A stretch of DNA of 46,491 nucleotides from Opitutales bacterium. GTDB taxonomy: Bacteria > Verrucomicrobiota > Verrucomicrobiia > Opitutales > Opitutaceae. The translations under genes and the position numbers were made by a program. The notes under the pieces were generated by a model. The model saw nothing but the letters and a program-made list of their open reading frames with translations, was not told the DNA's origin and made no database searches. The DNA is taken from contig OMJT01000072.1 in the NCBI GenBank assembly GCA_900299415.1, positions 1 to 46,491 of the forward strand, written 5' to 3'. Shown one piece after another: positions 28,360 to 36,988 of this stretch (its first letter is position 1; each line of letters starts with the position of its first letter).

Positions 28360-29634
28360 GTGCGGATTTCCAAAGTTCAAATCTCAAGGCTGCCAGGGTT
28401 TGTCCTTGCCGCCTTCCTTCTGGCGGCGTCCACCCGGGCGTCAGCCCAGCCTTATACAGCCGTTAGGACCGGGAATGTCATTGAACTGAAGGACGCTCGG
28501 GCGGAGATGGTCGTGCCGGTGGTTCTTAGCGTCGGACGCCCCTGGCGAATCCAAGTTAAAGGGAAGGATCTGGTCCGGCCCGGCGCTTCCGCCGAGGCAT
28601 TCGAAAATGCCCCGGGCCTGAACGGCATGCCCTTGCTCGCCCCGTACGCAAACCGTCTCGACCAGACCGCGTTCTACGCCAACGGCAAGAAGTACAATTT
28701 CGACGTGGAGCTCGGCAATGTGCGCGGCCCGATCCCGAGCACCGGCTTTGTTGGCGGGTACAAGGGCTGGGAGCTCGTGGAGTCGAAGGCCGACGCCACT
28801 GGCGCGTGGGCCACGTGCAGGCTGGATTTCTACAGGAATCCGGCATTCATGAAGCAGTTTCCCTTCGCGCACACCATCACCATCACCTATCGGGTTGCGA
28901 ATGGCACGCTCGAGGTGAAGACGCGCCTGGATAACCTGAGCACGGATCCCATGCCGGTGGTGATTGGCTACCATCCCATCTACGAATTGCCCGACGGCAA
29001 TCGCGACGACTGGACGGTTTCGCTCGATGCGAGGACGCACTGGATTGAGATCCCGCAACGTTTGCCGACCGGTGAAACCCAGCCGATCGAGAATTTCTTC
29101 GGCTCCGATCGCACTGCGATCCAACTCAAGAAGTACGGCCTGATCGACGACGTGTTCACGGACCTCGTCCGCGATGAGAACGGGCGCGCCACGATGAAGC
29201 TCATGTACAACGGCAAGGAGCTGCATGCGATCCTCGGACCGAAGTACAAGACCGTCCTGGCCTGGTCCACGGCACTGCCCGCGGGCGGTGGCGGTGGTGG
29301 CCGCGGAGGTAGCCAAGGCGGCGGTGGTGGCGGTGCCCGAGGTGGCGGTCAGGGTGCGGCGGCAGGTGCCGGCCGCGGGGCTGGTGCGGCGCCTGCGGCT
29401 TCCGGTCCGTTTCCGGTTGATCCGGCCGAGGGCGTGAAGATCGCGCCCCCGGCGGTCGCGCGCGCCGAAGGCGCACCGGCCCCGACGACGAAGGGTTTCA
29501 TCGCCTTTGAACCGATGGTGGCCATCACCAATGCCCTCAACCTTGCCGAGAAGGGCGTCTATAAGGATTTGCAAAGCATTCCCCCGGGTGGCTCGTGGGA
29601 AGAGAGTTTCTGGATCACCACCAAAGGATACTGA
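28360..29634 (+). CDS. Exported aldose 1-epimerase-like protein
   Basis: This 424-residue protein begins at GTG 28360, giving a clear signal peptide (VRISKVQISRLPGFVLAAFL, then LAASTRASAQ). The body matches GalM-type mutarotases: LNGMPLLAPYANRL, the strand pattern GFVGGYKGWELVESKAD, PFAHTITITYRVANGTLEVK and IGYHPIYELPDG with the conserved His. These enzymes equilibrate sugar anomers, here supplying the right anomer to the dehydrogenase encoded just upstream. An insertion of about 40 Gly/Arg/Ala residues (308-348) interrupts the domain before the last conserved strands (FEPMVAITNALNLAEKG and the C-terminal SWEESFWI). The active-site Glu was not confidently placed. It lies 4 bp after the dehydrogenase stop. 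Confidence 0.85.
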   Translation: MRISKVQISRLPGFVLAAFLLAASTRASAQPYTAVRTGNVIELKDARAEMVVPVVLSVGRPWRIQVKGKDLVRPGASAEAFENAPGLNGMPLLAPYANRLDQTAFYANGKKYNFDVELGNVRGPIPSTGFVGGYKGWELVESKADATGAWATCRLDFYRNPAFMKQFPFAHTITITYRVANGTLEVKTRLDNLSTDPMPVVIGYHPIYELPDGNRDDWTVSLDARTHWIEIPQRLPTGETQPIENFFGSDRTAIQLKKYGLIDDVFTDLVRDENGRATMKLMYNGKELHAILGPKYKTVLAWSTALPAGGGGGGRGGSQGGGGGGARGGGQGAAAGAGRGAGAAPAASGPFPVDPAEGVKIAPPAVARAEGAPAPTTKGFIAFEPMVAITNALNLAEKGVYKDLQSIPPGGSWEESFWITTKGY

Positions 29635-29643
29635 CCTTTTTCT

Positions 29644-31023
29644 ATGAAAACCCCCCGCAATCTTGCCCTTGGCCTGCTCATCGCCTCCGGATGGGCGGTC
29701 ACCTCATTTGCCCAGCCGGCCGCTGCGCCCGCCCCGGCGGCGCCGCTGGTCCCCCTGAACGCTCCGCAGTTTGCGGCGGTCTCGGCGATGAACGCCGCGC
29801 TCGCGCCGCTCAACCAGGCACTGACCGTCGCCCGCGACGCCCTGACGGCGGCCTCCCTCACGTTGCCGACCAATGCGCAGGACATCAGCGCCAAGGCGGA
29901 TGCCGTCGCGCGGGCGGACCTCGCCGTCGCCAACGCTCGCGCCGCCGCGATTGCAACGCTCCAATCGAGTGCCAATCGTTTGAACGCGGGGCAGGTTCAG
30001 AACCTGATCACGCCCGCTGGCCGCGGCGGCCGCGGCGGGGCCCCCGCGCCGCTGCCTCCGACTGTCGCCCCCGGCGCCGTCGTCGAGAAACTCGCGACGC
30101 TCCCGCGCGAGAGCTACACGGTCGGCATGCCCTTCACCGAGGGCGCCACCAGCGCGCCCAACGGCGACGTGTACTTCGTGGAGCAGAACAGCAGCAAGAT
30201 CATGAAGTGGAGCGTGGCCGACAAGACCCTGTCGGTTTTCATGCACCCTGCCGGCTACGCCAACGGCATGTCGTTCGACTACAAGGGCAACCTCATCGTC
30301 TGCGCCGATGAGCGGAATGAGCTTTGGTCCGTTTCGCTGACCGAAAAGGAAACCATCCCGTACCCGGCGCCGCTTAACCCGGCGGTGGGTGACCCGGATC
30401 GTCCCGCGACCCTCACCCGGCCGAAAGTCACGGTGCTGATGGATGGAAAATACAATGGCAAGCTGCTCGGCGGCCCGAACGACGTCTGGTGCGCGCCGAA
30501 CGGTGACCTCTATTTCTCCGATCCGTATTATGCGCGGAGTTGGTGGAACCCGTCCAACCGCCCCTCGGAGCAGGATCAGCGCACCATCTATTTTCTCTCC
30601 GCCGACCGGAAGACCTTCAGGCGCGCGGTTGCCGACTTCAACAACGTCGCCGGTGTGGCCGGCACGCCGAACGGCATCATCGGTACGCGGGACGGCAAAA
30701 CCCTCTACGTCGCGAACATCACCGGCGGCGAAACCTACGGCTACGATATCCAGCCCGATGGGTCCCTCACGAACAAGCGGGTGGTTTGTCATTCCGGTTC
30801 CGACGGCATGACCCTCGACAACCAAGGCAACCTCTACATGAGCAGCGGCGGCGTTTCCGTGTATAGCACGAAGACCGGCCAGCTGATCGGCGTCATCCCG
30901 GTGCCCGAGGGTCCGGCGAACGTGGCCTTCGGTGGCCCGGACCACTCGATGCTCTACATCACCGCCCGCACCGGCTTCTACGCCATCCAGACGAACGTCA
31001 AAGGCGAGAACCCCGGGAAATAA
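29644..31023 (+). CDS. Exported SMP-30/gluconolactonase-family protein
   Basis: This 459-residue protein has a signal peptide (1-23), the helical module at about 38-124, a short GRGGRGG linker and then an SMP-30/gluconolactonase six-blade propeller (about 145-459). Metal-ligand candidates are Glu166 in PFTEGATS, Asn in GGPNDVWCAPNGDLYF and Asp in SGSDGMTLDNQGNLYM, the family's standard trio. Lactonases of this family open sugar lactones made by dehydrogenases such as the one encoded two genes upstream, giving the free acid. It is therefore a good fit for the second step of a periplasmic oxidation route. The inserted module lies before the catalytic domain rather than inside it, unlike the other hosts. 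Confidence 0.88.
   Translation: MKTPRNLALGLLIASGWAVTSFAQPAAAPAPAAPLVPLNAPQFAAVSAMNAALAPLNQALTVARDALTAASLTLPTNAQDISAKADAVARADLAVANARAAAIATLQSSANRLNAGQVQNLITPAGRGGRGGAPAPLPPTVAPGAVVEKLATLPRESYTVGMPFTEGATSAPNGDVYFVEQNSSKIMKWSVADKTLSVFMHPAGYANGMSFDYKGNLIVCADERNELWSVSLTEKETIPYPAPLNPAVGDPDRPATLTRPKVTVLMDGKYNGKLLGGPNDVWCAPNGDLYFSDPYYARSWWNPSNRPSEQDQRTIYFLSADRKTFRRAVADFNNVAGVAGTPNGIIGTRDGKTLYVANITGGETYGYDIQPDGSLTNKRVVCHSGSDGMTLDNQGNLYMSSGGVSVYSTKTGQLIGVIPVPEGPANVAFGGPDHSMLYITARTGFYAIQTNVKGENPGK
29755..30015 (+). repeat. Helical-hairpin module, copy B (in SMP-30 protein)
   Basis: Residues 38-124 show the module's two-helix pattern: LNAPQFAAVSAMNAAL in the first helix, DALTAAS, then a second helix ADAVARADLAVANARAAAI with LQSSANRLNAGQVQNLI at its end. 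That end is close to SPHRVTPAQVQNLA of copy C. Confidence 0.75.
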
Positions 31024-31032
31024 GGCCACCAG

Positions 31033-31051
31033 GATTCCGGTCATCGGAATC
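31033..31051. other. Intercistronic hairpin between SMP-30 and TonB genes
   Basis: GATTCCG (31033-31039), loop GTCAT, and CGGAATC (31045-31051) form a perfect 7-bp stem. No T-run follows, so it is more likely an RNA-stability or attenuation element than a full terminator. The TonB receptor gene starts 12 bp later, immediately after a GAGGAG. Confidence 0.5.
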
Positions 31052-31062
31052 TTACCGAGGAG

Positions 31063-33099
31063 ATGAAGCTTTGCCTTCGGCTGGGCGCCGGCTTGGGCGC
31101 TTTGCTTCCGTCGTGCGCCCTGGCCGCGGCCTCGGGTCCGACTACGGTGCTGGAGCCGTATGTGGTCACCGCGGCCCGGGCGCCGCAGACGACGGAGCAG
31201 CTCCCGGTCGCCGTGGATGTCTTCGGTGGGGACGAACTGCAGGCCTCTCCGGCGTCGACGGTCGACGAAGCCTTGCGCGCGTCCGCCGCGTTTTCGCTGT
31301 TCCGGCGGAGCGGCTCGCTGATCGCCAACCCCACGGCCCAGGGGGTCTCCCTGCGCAATATCGGCCCCAGCGGAGCCAGCCGCTCCTTGGTCCTGCTCGA
31401 CGGGGTGCCGCTGAACGATCCCTTTGGCGGCTGGGTGGCCTGGAGCTCCGTTCCGGTCGGCTCATTGGATCGTGTGGAAATTTTGCGGGGAGGAGGCTCG
31501 GGCGCCTGGGGCAACGCCGCCCTGAGCGGCACGGTGCAGCTCTTCAGCGCCGCGCCGGACCAGAATGCGGGGCAGGCGACGGCCACGTTCGGCGATTTCG
31601 GCTGGAAGAGCGGGGAGGCCGGGGTGAGCCAGCGTCTCGGTGCCTCGACCTTGGGCCTGAGCCTGCGATCTTTTTCCTTCGGTGGTTTTCAGGTCGTCGG
31701 CCCGGCCCAGCGGGGCCCGGTGGACCAGCGGCTTTCCTCGCGCCATCAGTCGGGCCGGCTGAGCTGGCGCACAAACCTCGGCGGGCAGACGGCCCTGCAG
31801 CTGAGCGGTCGGTATTTCCACGAGAAGCGGGGGAATGGCACCCCGTTGCAGAACAACGAGAGCGAGGCGGGCCAGGTGGCGGCCTCCCTTTCCGGGACTG
31901 GTTCGGCGCAGCTCACCTGGAATGCGACGGCGTACTATCAGGAGCAGAGCTTCGCCAGTTTCTTCTCTTCCGTGAATGCCACCCGCACGGTTGATACTCC
32001 GGCCAATTACCAGTTCGACGTGCCGGCCACCGCCGGCGGGGCGTCGGTGGCGGTGGCATGGCAGAAGGCGCGGTCGACGACGAGCGCCGGGGTCGATCTC
32101 CGCCGCGTCAAAGGTGAAACCCGCGAACGATTCCTCTTCGCGAGCGGCCAGTTCACCCGGGTGCGCCGGGCCGGGGGTGAGCAGACGTTCGCCGGCATCT
32201 TTCTCAATCACGACCGGGCCCTGGCGGAAACGTGGCGGGGCTCCATCGGGGCCCGCCTGGATTCCTGGGACAATGCGGAGGGGCACCGCCGGGAAACAGA
32301 CAGTGCGACCGGCGCCATCGTGCGGGACGACCGCTATGCGGCGCAGCGGGGCTTCGAGTTCAGTCCCCAGCTCGGACTGGTCTGGACACCGGCCACCGGA
32401 CTCAAGCTGCGCAGCTCGGCCTACCGCGCCTTTCGCGTTCCCACGCTGAATGAATATTTCCGGCCCTTTCGGGTGGGGGCGTTGACAACCGAGGCGAACC
32501 CGGCCCTGCAACGCGAATCCCTCACCGGCGGCGAACTGGGCATCGATTTCAACCGGGGACATTTTCGCGTGTCCGGAACGGCATTTGTGAACGACCTGTG
32601 GAACGCGGTCGCCAATGTGACGCAGACCCCCACCGCCCGCACACGGATGAACCTCGATCGAGCGAGGATCGAAGGGCTGGAGCTCACCGGTGATTGGCGT
32701 CCGGTTCCAACCCTGCGGCTGCATGCGGACGGCTTGTTCAGCAATGCCCGGGTTCGCCAGGCGGTGGTGCGGCCGGCCTTGCAGGGCAAACGCCTCGCCC
32801 AGACCCCCCGCTTGGCGTTCTCCACAGGATTCGATTGGCAGCTCGCCAAGAATTGGAAACTGAATTCAATGCTGCGGCATGCGAGCAGTCAGTTCGAGGA
32901 CGACGAAAACAGCCTGGTGCTCAAGTCGGCCACAACGTTGGACCTGGGCCTCAGCAAACGCTGGTCATCCGGCCTGGAGCTTTATTTTGCCGTGGAAAAT
33001 CTGCTGGACCGGCGCAGTGAGACGGGGCTCGGAGCCGACGGGATCGTCACGCTCGGGCCGCCCCGGCTGGGCCGGGCCGGCGTGAGGCTGCACTGGTGA
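31063..33099 (+). CDS. TonB-dependent outer-membrane receptor
   Basis: This 678-residue outer-membrane protein has a signal peptide, a TonB-box-like [11 protein letters not shown] near residue 28, a plug domain ([15 protein letters not shown]-type start, [57 protein letters not shown]) and a 22-strand barrel ending in an aromatic residue (VRLHW), as required for BAM insertion. The plug resembles BtuB/FepA-type receptors, not SusC. It lies inside the sugar-oxidation operon, so it may import a sugar, sugar acid or the PQQ cofactor; metal or cobalamin uptake cannot be excluded. Its TGA overlaps the GTG start of glcD (33096-33099), an unexpected coupling of an outer-membrane receptor to a cytoplasmic oxidase. 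Confidence 0.92.
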   Translation: MKLCLRLGAGLGALLPSCALAAASGPTTVLEPYVVTAARAPQTTEQLPVAVDVFGGDELQASPASTVDEALRASAAFSLFRRSGSLIANPTAQGVSLRNIGPSGASRSLVLLDGVPLNDPFGGWVAWSSVPVGSLDRVEILRGGGSGAWGNAALSGTVQLFSAAPDQNAGQATATFGDFGWKSGEAGVSQRLGASTLGLSLRSFSFGGFQVVGPAQRGPVDQRLSSRHQSGRLSWRTNLGGQTALQLSGRYFHEKRGNGTPLQNNESEAGQVAASLSGTGSAQLTWNATAYYQEQSFASFFSSVNATRTVDTPANYQFDVPATAGGASVAVAWQKARSTTSAGVDLRRVKGETRERFLFASGQFTRVRRAGGEQTFAGIFLNHDRALAETWRGSIGARLDSWDNAEGHRRETDSATGAIVRDDRYAAQRGFEFSPQLGLVWTPATGLKLRSSAYRAFRVPTLNEYFRPFRVGALTTEANPALQRESLTGGELGIDFNRGHFRVSGTAFVNDLWNAVANVTQTPTARTRMNLDRARIEGLELTGDWRPVPTLRLHADGLFSNARVRQAVVRPALQGKRLAQTPRLAFSTGFDWQLAKNWKLNSMLRHASSQFEDDENSLVLKSATTLDLGLSKRWSSGLELYFAVENLLDRRSETGLGADGIVTLGPPRLGRAGVRLHW

Positions 33100-34544
33100 C
33101 CACGCTCCTCCAACGCCTGATTGCCCTGCTGCCCCCGGGGCGCACGCTGCTCGACCCGGCACAGTTGGCGGCCTATGAAAGCGACGGCCTGACGGCATTC
33201 CGGAGCACGCCCCTGGGCGTGGTCGTGCCGGAATCCCAGGAAGAGGTGATCGCCTTGGTGCGGTTCTGCCACGCGGAGAAGCTACCGTTCGTGGCCCGCG
33301 GGAGCGGGACCGGACTCTCGGGCGGTTCGCTGCCGATTGCGGGTGGCATCGTGATTGCGCTCAACCGGCTCAATCGGATCCTGCAAGTGGATCCCGCGCA
33401 ACGTATCGCGGTGGTCGAGCCTGGCGTGGTCAATCTCGCGGTCACGGCGGCCGCGCGACCATACGGCCTGCATTTTGCCCCGGACCCCTCGAGCCAGTCG
33501 ATCTGCACCATCGGTGGCAACGTGGCGTTCAACTCCGGCGGGGCGCACTGCCTGAAGTACGGGATGACCTCGAACCACGTGCTCGGCCTCAAGGCGGTGC
33601 TGGCGACCGGCGAGATCGTTGAATTCGGTGGAGCCAGCCGCGAACAGGTTGGGCCTGACTGGACGGGCTTGTTCGTCGGGCATGAGGGACTGTTCGGCGT
33701 GGTGCTGGAGGTGACGCTGCAGCTGCTGCCGGCCGCCGAGACCTTCCACACCGTGCTCGCCGGCTACCGTTCGCTTGAGGCGGCCGGCGATGCCGTCGCC
33801 GCCGTGATCGCGAGCGGACTGCTCCCGGGGGCGATCGAGATCATGGACGCACTCGCCCTGGAGGCCGCGGTGGCGGCCGTGCACGCGGACTATCCGCCGG
33901 GTTCGGCGGCCGTGCTGATCGTCGAGTTGGAGGGGCCGCGCGAAGTGGTCGCGGCGGACCTGCTCCGGCTGGATGAGATCCTCGCGGCGAGCGGCGCGGC
34001 CGAAGTGCGCGTGGCCCGCGATGCCGCGGAGCGTCTGGCGATCTGGAAGGGTCGGAAGAGCGCGTTCAGCGCGGTGGGGCGCCTGTCGCCGGACTTCATC
34101 GTGCAGGACGGCGTGGTGCCGCGGCGTAGGCTGGGGGAGGCCCTGCGGCGCATCGGCGAAATGGCCGCCGGTTCGGGGGTGCGGGTGGCGAACGTGTTTC
34201 ACGCGGGCGACGGAAACCTGCATCCGCTGATCATGTACGATGGCCGGATCCCCGATGCATTCACGCGGGCGGAAGCCCTCGCTGGAAAGATTCTGCGCAT
34301 GTGCGTCGAAATGGGCGGATCGATCACCGGCGAGCATGGTGTCGGAGCCGAGAAGCGCGACTACATGCCGGAGATGTTCACCGCAGACGAACTCGACTGT
34401 TTGGGGCGCATCCGGGCGGCGTTTGACCCGCTGGGCATTGCCAACCCGGGCAAGATGTTTCCGTCAGGTGAACCGCCGGTGATGAGCTTGGGGCAACGCG
34501 GCCTGCATCCTTTGGAGCAGGCGGGGACCATTTCACGAGAATGA
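33096..34544 (+). CDS. glcD: Glycolate/D-lactate oxidase FAD subunit
   Basis: This 482-residue protein matches GlcD: FAD-binding PCMH domain with [39 protein letters not shown] and [12 protein letters not shown], and a C-terminal FAD-oxidase domain with [16 protein letters not shown] and [13 protein letters not shown]. It oxidises glycolate to glyoxylate, or D-lactate to pyruvate, together with GlcE and GlcF at the inner membrane, feeding electrons to the respiratory chain. It starts at GTG 33096, overlapping the receptor stop, and its own TGA overlaps the glcE ATG. Glycolate is the expected by-product of pentose breakdown by the FAH-type pathway, which explains its place here. D-lactate as substrate is the alternative. 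Confidence 0.93.
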   Translation: MTTLLQRLIALLPPGRTLLDPAQLAAYESDGLTAFRSTPLGVVVPESQEEVIALVRFCHAEKLPFVARGSGTGLSGGSLPIAGGIVIALNRLNRILQVDPAQRIAVVEPGVVNLAVTAAARPYGLHFAPDPSSQSICTIGGNVAFNSGGAHCLKYGMTSNHVLGLKAVLATGEIVEFGGASREQVGPDWTGLFVGHEGLFGVVLEVTLQLLPAAETFHTVLAGYRSLEAAGDAVAAVIASGLLPGAIEIMDALALEAAVAAVHADYPPGSAAVLIVELEGPREVVAADLLRLDEILAASGAAEVRVARDAAERLAIWKGRKSAFSAVGRLSPDFIVQDGVVPRRRLGEALRRIGEMAAGSGVRVANVFHAGDGNLHPLIMYDGRIPDAFTRAEALAGKILRMCVEMGGSITGEHGVGAEKRDYMPEMFTADELDCLGRIRAAFDPLGIANPGKMFPSGEPPVMSLGQRGLHPLEQAGTISRE

Positions 34545-35629
34545 ATCCTGGAGAGGTGGCGAAGATTTCCTCCTGGGACCCGAGTTCGACTGCCGAGCTC
34601 GTCGAGGCCGTGCGTGCCGCTAAGCGGGTCATTGCCGTGGGCGCGCAGACCAAACCACGGCTGTCCTCCGTGGGCTCAGACGTGGCGAGGATCTCAACCG
34701 CGAAGCTGCGCGGAATTTCCGAATACGAGCCGAGCGAGTTTACCTTTACTGCCTGGGCGGGAACGCCGGTGAAGGAGATCGCCACGGTCCTGGCCGAACG
34801 CGGACAGTACCTGCCCTTCGATCCGCCCCTGGCGGAGACCGGAGCGACGCTCGCGGGCACCGTGGCGGCGGGCTTGAGCGGGCCGGGTCGTTTTCGTTTC
34901 GGCGGCCTGCGCGATTTTATCCTCGGCGTCACGTTGGTCGACGGCACCGGCCGATCGCTGCGGCTGGGTGGCAAGGTGGTGAAGAATGCGGCGGGCTTTG
35001 ATGTACCGAAGTTCCTGGTCGGAAGCATTGGCCGATTCGGCATAATCGCTGGTCTGACGCTCAAGGTGTTTCCGCGTGCGCGACAGACCCGCACGCTTTC
35101 CCTCGAGGCGGAGGACTCGGACGCGCTGACGGCCATCCTGACCGAGGCCGCGCGGACGCGTTGGGAGCTCGATGCCCTGGAGTTGGTGCCCGGGGAAGGC
35201 CGCGTCATGGCGCGACTGGCGGGGCCGGAGTCCGCGCTCGACGCGCTCGCGGCCGAGGTGCTCACGCGCTGGCCGGGCCGGGTGTTGGAGCAATCCGCCG
35301 CGCACGCGCTTTGGTCGGCGCTGGGTGAATTTCGCTGGGCCCATCCGGCGGGCACCCTTGTGAAAGTCGTGCTGGCCCCGGCGCAGGTGAAGCAATTTGT
35401 GGTCTGGGCCGAGGCCCGGAGCAACGTGCGTTCGCAGGTGGGTTCAGGCGGAAATGTCGGCTACCTCTCGTTTCCTGCCGGGACCGCGTCCGAAAAGCTG
35501 CCTTGGCCCGCCCTCACCCTGCGTGGTGTTGGCCCACTGTGGCCCGGCGAAAAGCGGGCCTTTGCCGTGATGCGAGCCGTGAAGGCGGCGCTCGATCCGA
35601 ATGGTCGGTTCCCAGATCTCGACGAATAG
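34541..35629 (+). CDS. glcE: Glycolate oxidase subunit GlcE
   Basis: This 362-residue second FAD-binding subunit is smaller than GlcD. The PCMH region is visible as [59 protein letters not shown] and [20 protein letters not shown]. It lacks GlcD's C-terminal HAGDGN region, as expected for the family. It pairs with GlcD and GlcF in the membrane-associated oxidase. The ATG at 34541 overlaps the glcD TGA, and the glcF start follows its stop by one base, so all three are translated as a set. Nothing unusual was seen. Confidence 0.92.
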   Translation: MNPGEVAKISSWDPSSTAELVEAVRAAKRVIAVGAQTKPRLSSVGSDVARISTAKLRGISEYEPSEFTFTAWAGTPVKEIATVLAERGQYLPFDPPLAETGATLAGTVAAGLSGPGRFRFGGLRDFILGVTLVDGTGRSLRLGGKVVKNAAGFDVPKFLVGSIGRFGIIAGLTLKVFPRARQTRTLSLEAEDSDALTAILTEAARTRWELDALELVPGEGRVMARLAGPESALDALAAEVLTRWPGRVLEQSAAHALWSALGEFRWAHPAGTLVKVVLAPAQVKQFVVWAEARSNVRSQVGSGGNVGYLSFPAGTASEKLPWPALTLRGVGPLWPGEKRAFAVMRAVKAALDPNGRFPDLDE

Positions 35630-35630
35630 T

Positions 35631-36905
35631 ATGCAGCACTCGATCAAGCGGGAAGAACATGGCGCGCTCGGCCGACCGATGGCCGAAGCGGTACAAACCT
35701 GTGTGCATTGCGGATTCTGTCTCGCCGCCTGTCCCACCTACCAGGAATTCGGGCAGGAAATGGATTCACCGCGCGGGCGGATCCTCCTGATGAAGCAGGT
35801 GCTCGAGGGAACCCTAGCTCCGGCCGCCGCGCAGCCGCATGTTGATCGCTGTCTTGGATGCCTGGCTTGCGAGCCGGCCTGTCCCAGCGGGGTGCAGTAT
35901 CGCGACCTGATCAGCCCGTTCCGGGCGATGGCCGAACGACGGGGCGTCACTCGATCGCCCGGCGACAGGCTGCGGCGATGGGTGGCTGGGGCCACCATTC
36001 CTTTCCCGGGCCGGTTTCGCCTCGCCCTGACCGGCGCGAAACTCGGGCGGGCGTTGGGACCGCTCGTGCCGGCGGTCTTGCGACCCATGCTAGAATTGGC
36101 TCCCGAACACGTCCCGCACGCGGTGGCGCTGCCACCGGTGACGCCCGCGAAAGGCCGGCGTCGGGCGCGGGTGGCCTTGCTGGCCGGGTGCGCCCAGCAG
36201 GTGCTGGATCCGGACATCAATGTCGCGACCATCGAGGTGCTCGCGCGCAATGGTGTCGAGGTGGTCGTGCCGGAGCAACAGGGCTGCTGCGGTGGACTCG
36301 CCTGGCATACCGGCGACCTGCCCGCCGCACAGGGATTTGCCCGGCGAAACCTTGACGCCTTCCCCGCGAATCTCGACGCGATCCTTACGAACGCCGCCGG
36401 TTGCGGCTCGGCGTTGCACGAATATGATCTCATCTTGGCCGGGACGGCCGACGAATCCCGGGCGGCTGCTTTCCGCAAACGAACGAAGGATGTGAGTGCC
36501 TTTCTCGCCGGGTTGGGGTTGTCAGAAATACCATCCGGCAATGGCGGTGCACGGCGGATCGCCTACCACGACGCATGCCATCTCGCCAACGCCCAAGGCG
36601 TCCGCGAGCAACCGCGGACCCTGCTCAAGATGATCCCGGGAGTGACGTTATGCGAACTGGCCGACCCGCACCTGTGCTGTGGCAGCGCCGGCACGTACAA
36701 TCTCGATCAGCCGGAAACGGCGGCATCACTCGGTGCCCAGAAGGCCCGGGCCGTTGTCTCCACCGGTGCGGATGTGGTGGCGAGCGGAAACATCGGCTGT
36801 CTCACGCAACTCCGCGCCCACCTGCAAAAGATTGGTTCCCCGGTGCGGGTTCGCCACACGATGCAGGTGATGCGGGATGCCTATCGCCAAGGCGAGCGGC
36901 CATGA
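35631..36905 (+). CDS. glcF: Glycolate oxidase iron-sulfur subunit GlcF
   Basis: This 424-residue protein has two 4Fe-4S clusters near the N-terminus (CVHCGFCLAACP, Cys24/27/30/34, and CLGCLACEPACP, Cys74/77/80/84) and two CCG domains (QQGCCGGLAWHTGD and DPHLCCGSAGTY), which is the GlcF layout. It relays electrons from GlcDE to the quinone pool or another acceptor. I prefer the ATG at 35631, one base after the glcE stop, over the in-frame ATG at 35601 inside glcE. It is the last gene of the run and is followed by a terminator-like stem serving the convergent strand. Confidence 0.93.
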   Translation: MQHSIKREEHGALGRPMAEAVQTCVHCGFCLAACPTYQEFGQEMDSPRGRILLMKQVLEGTLAPAAAQPHVDRCLGCLACEPACPSGVQYRDLISPFRAMAERRGVTRSPGDRLRRWVAGATIPFPGRFRLALTGAKLGRALGPLVPAVLRPMLELAPEHVPHAVALPPVTPAKGRRRARVALLAGCAQQVLDPDINVATIEVLARNGVEVVVPEQQGCCGGLAWHTGDLPAAQGFARRNLDAFPANLDAILTNAAGCGSALHEYDLILAGTADESRAAAFRKRTKDVSAFLAGLGLSEIPSGNGGARRIAYHDACHLANAQGVREQPRTLLKMIPGVTLCELADPHLCCGSAGTYNLDQPETAASLGAQKARAVVSTGADVVASGNIGCLTQLRAHLQKIGSPVRVRHTMQVMRDAYRQGERP

Positions 36906-36931
36906 TTCGCCCTTGGTGACTCCCTAGGGCT

Positions 36932-36960
36932 AAAAAAAGTCCCGAGCCGAGGCCCGGGAC
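36932..36960 (-). terminator. Rho-independent terminator for the second ThuA gene
   Basis: GTCCCG (36939-36944) pairs with CGGGAC (36955-36960), extended by GCC/GGC across one mismatch. A run of seven A at 36932-36938 becomes a U-run on the minus strand, giving a standard terminator 29 bp past the ThuA stop. On the plus strand the stem may also help stop glcF transcription. Confidence 0.85.
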
Positions 36961-36988
36961 GTTGGGTGGAGGAGGAGTGCTTGTCCGC

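Noticed and set aside
27279-30015. The helical module as a recent tandem DNA duplication
   Set aside because: Codon-level sequence differs widely between copies and the module begins and ends at different points in its hosts, so the similarity is at protein level and not recent DNA copying.
35601-35630. Start of glcF at the ATG at 35601
   Set aside because: It lies within glcE and adds residues that do not resemble the family; the ATG at 35631 directly follows the glcE stop.
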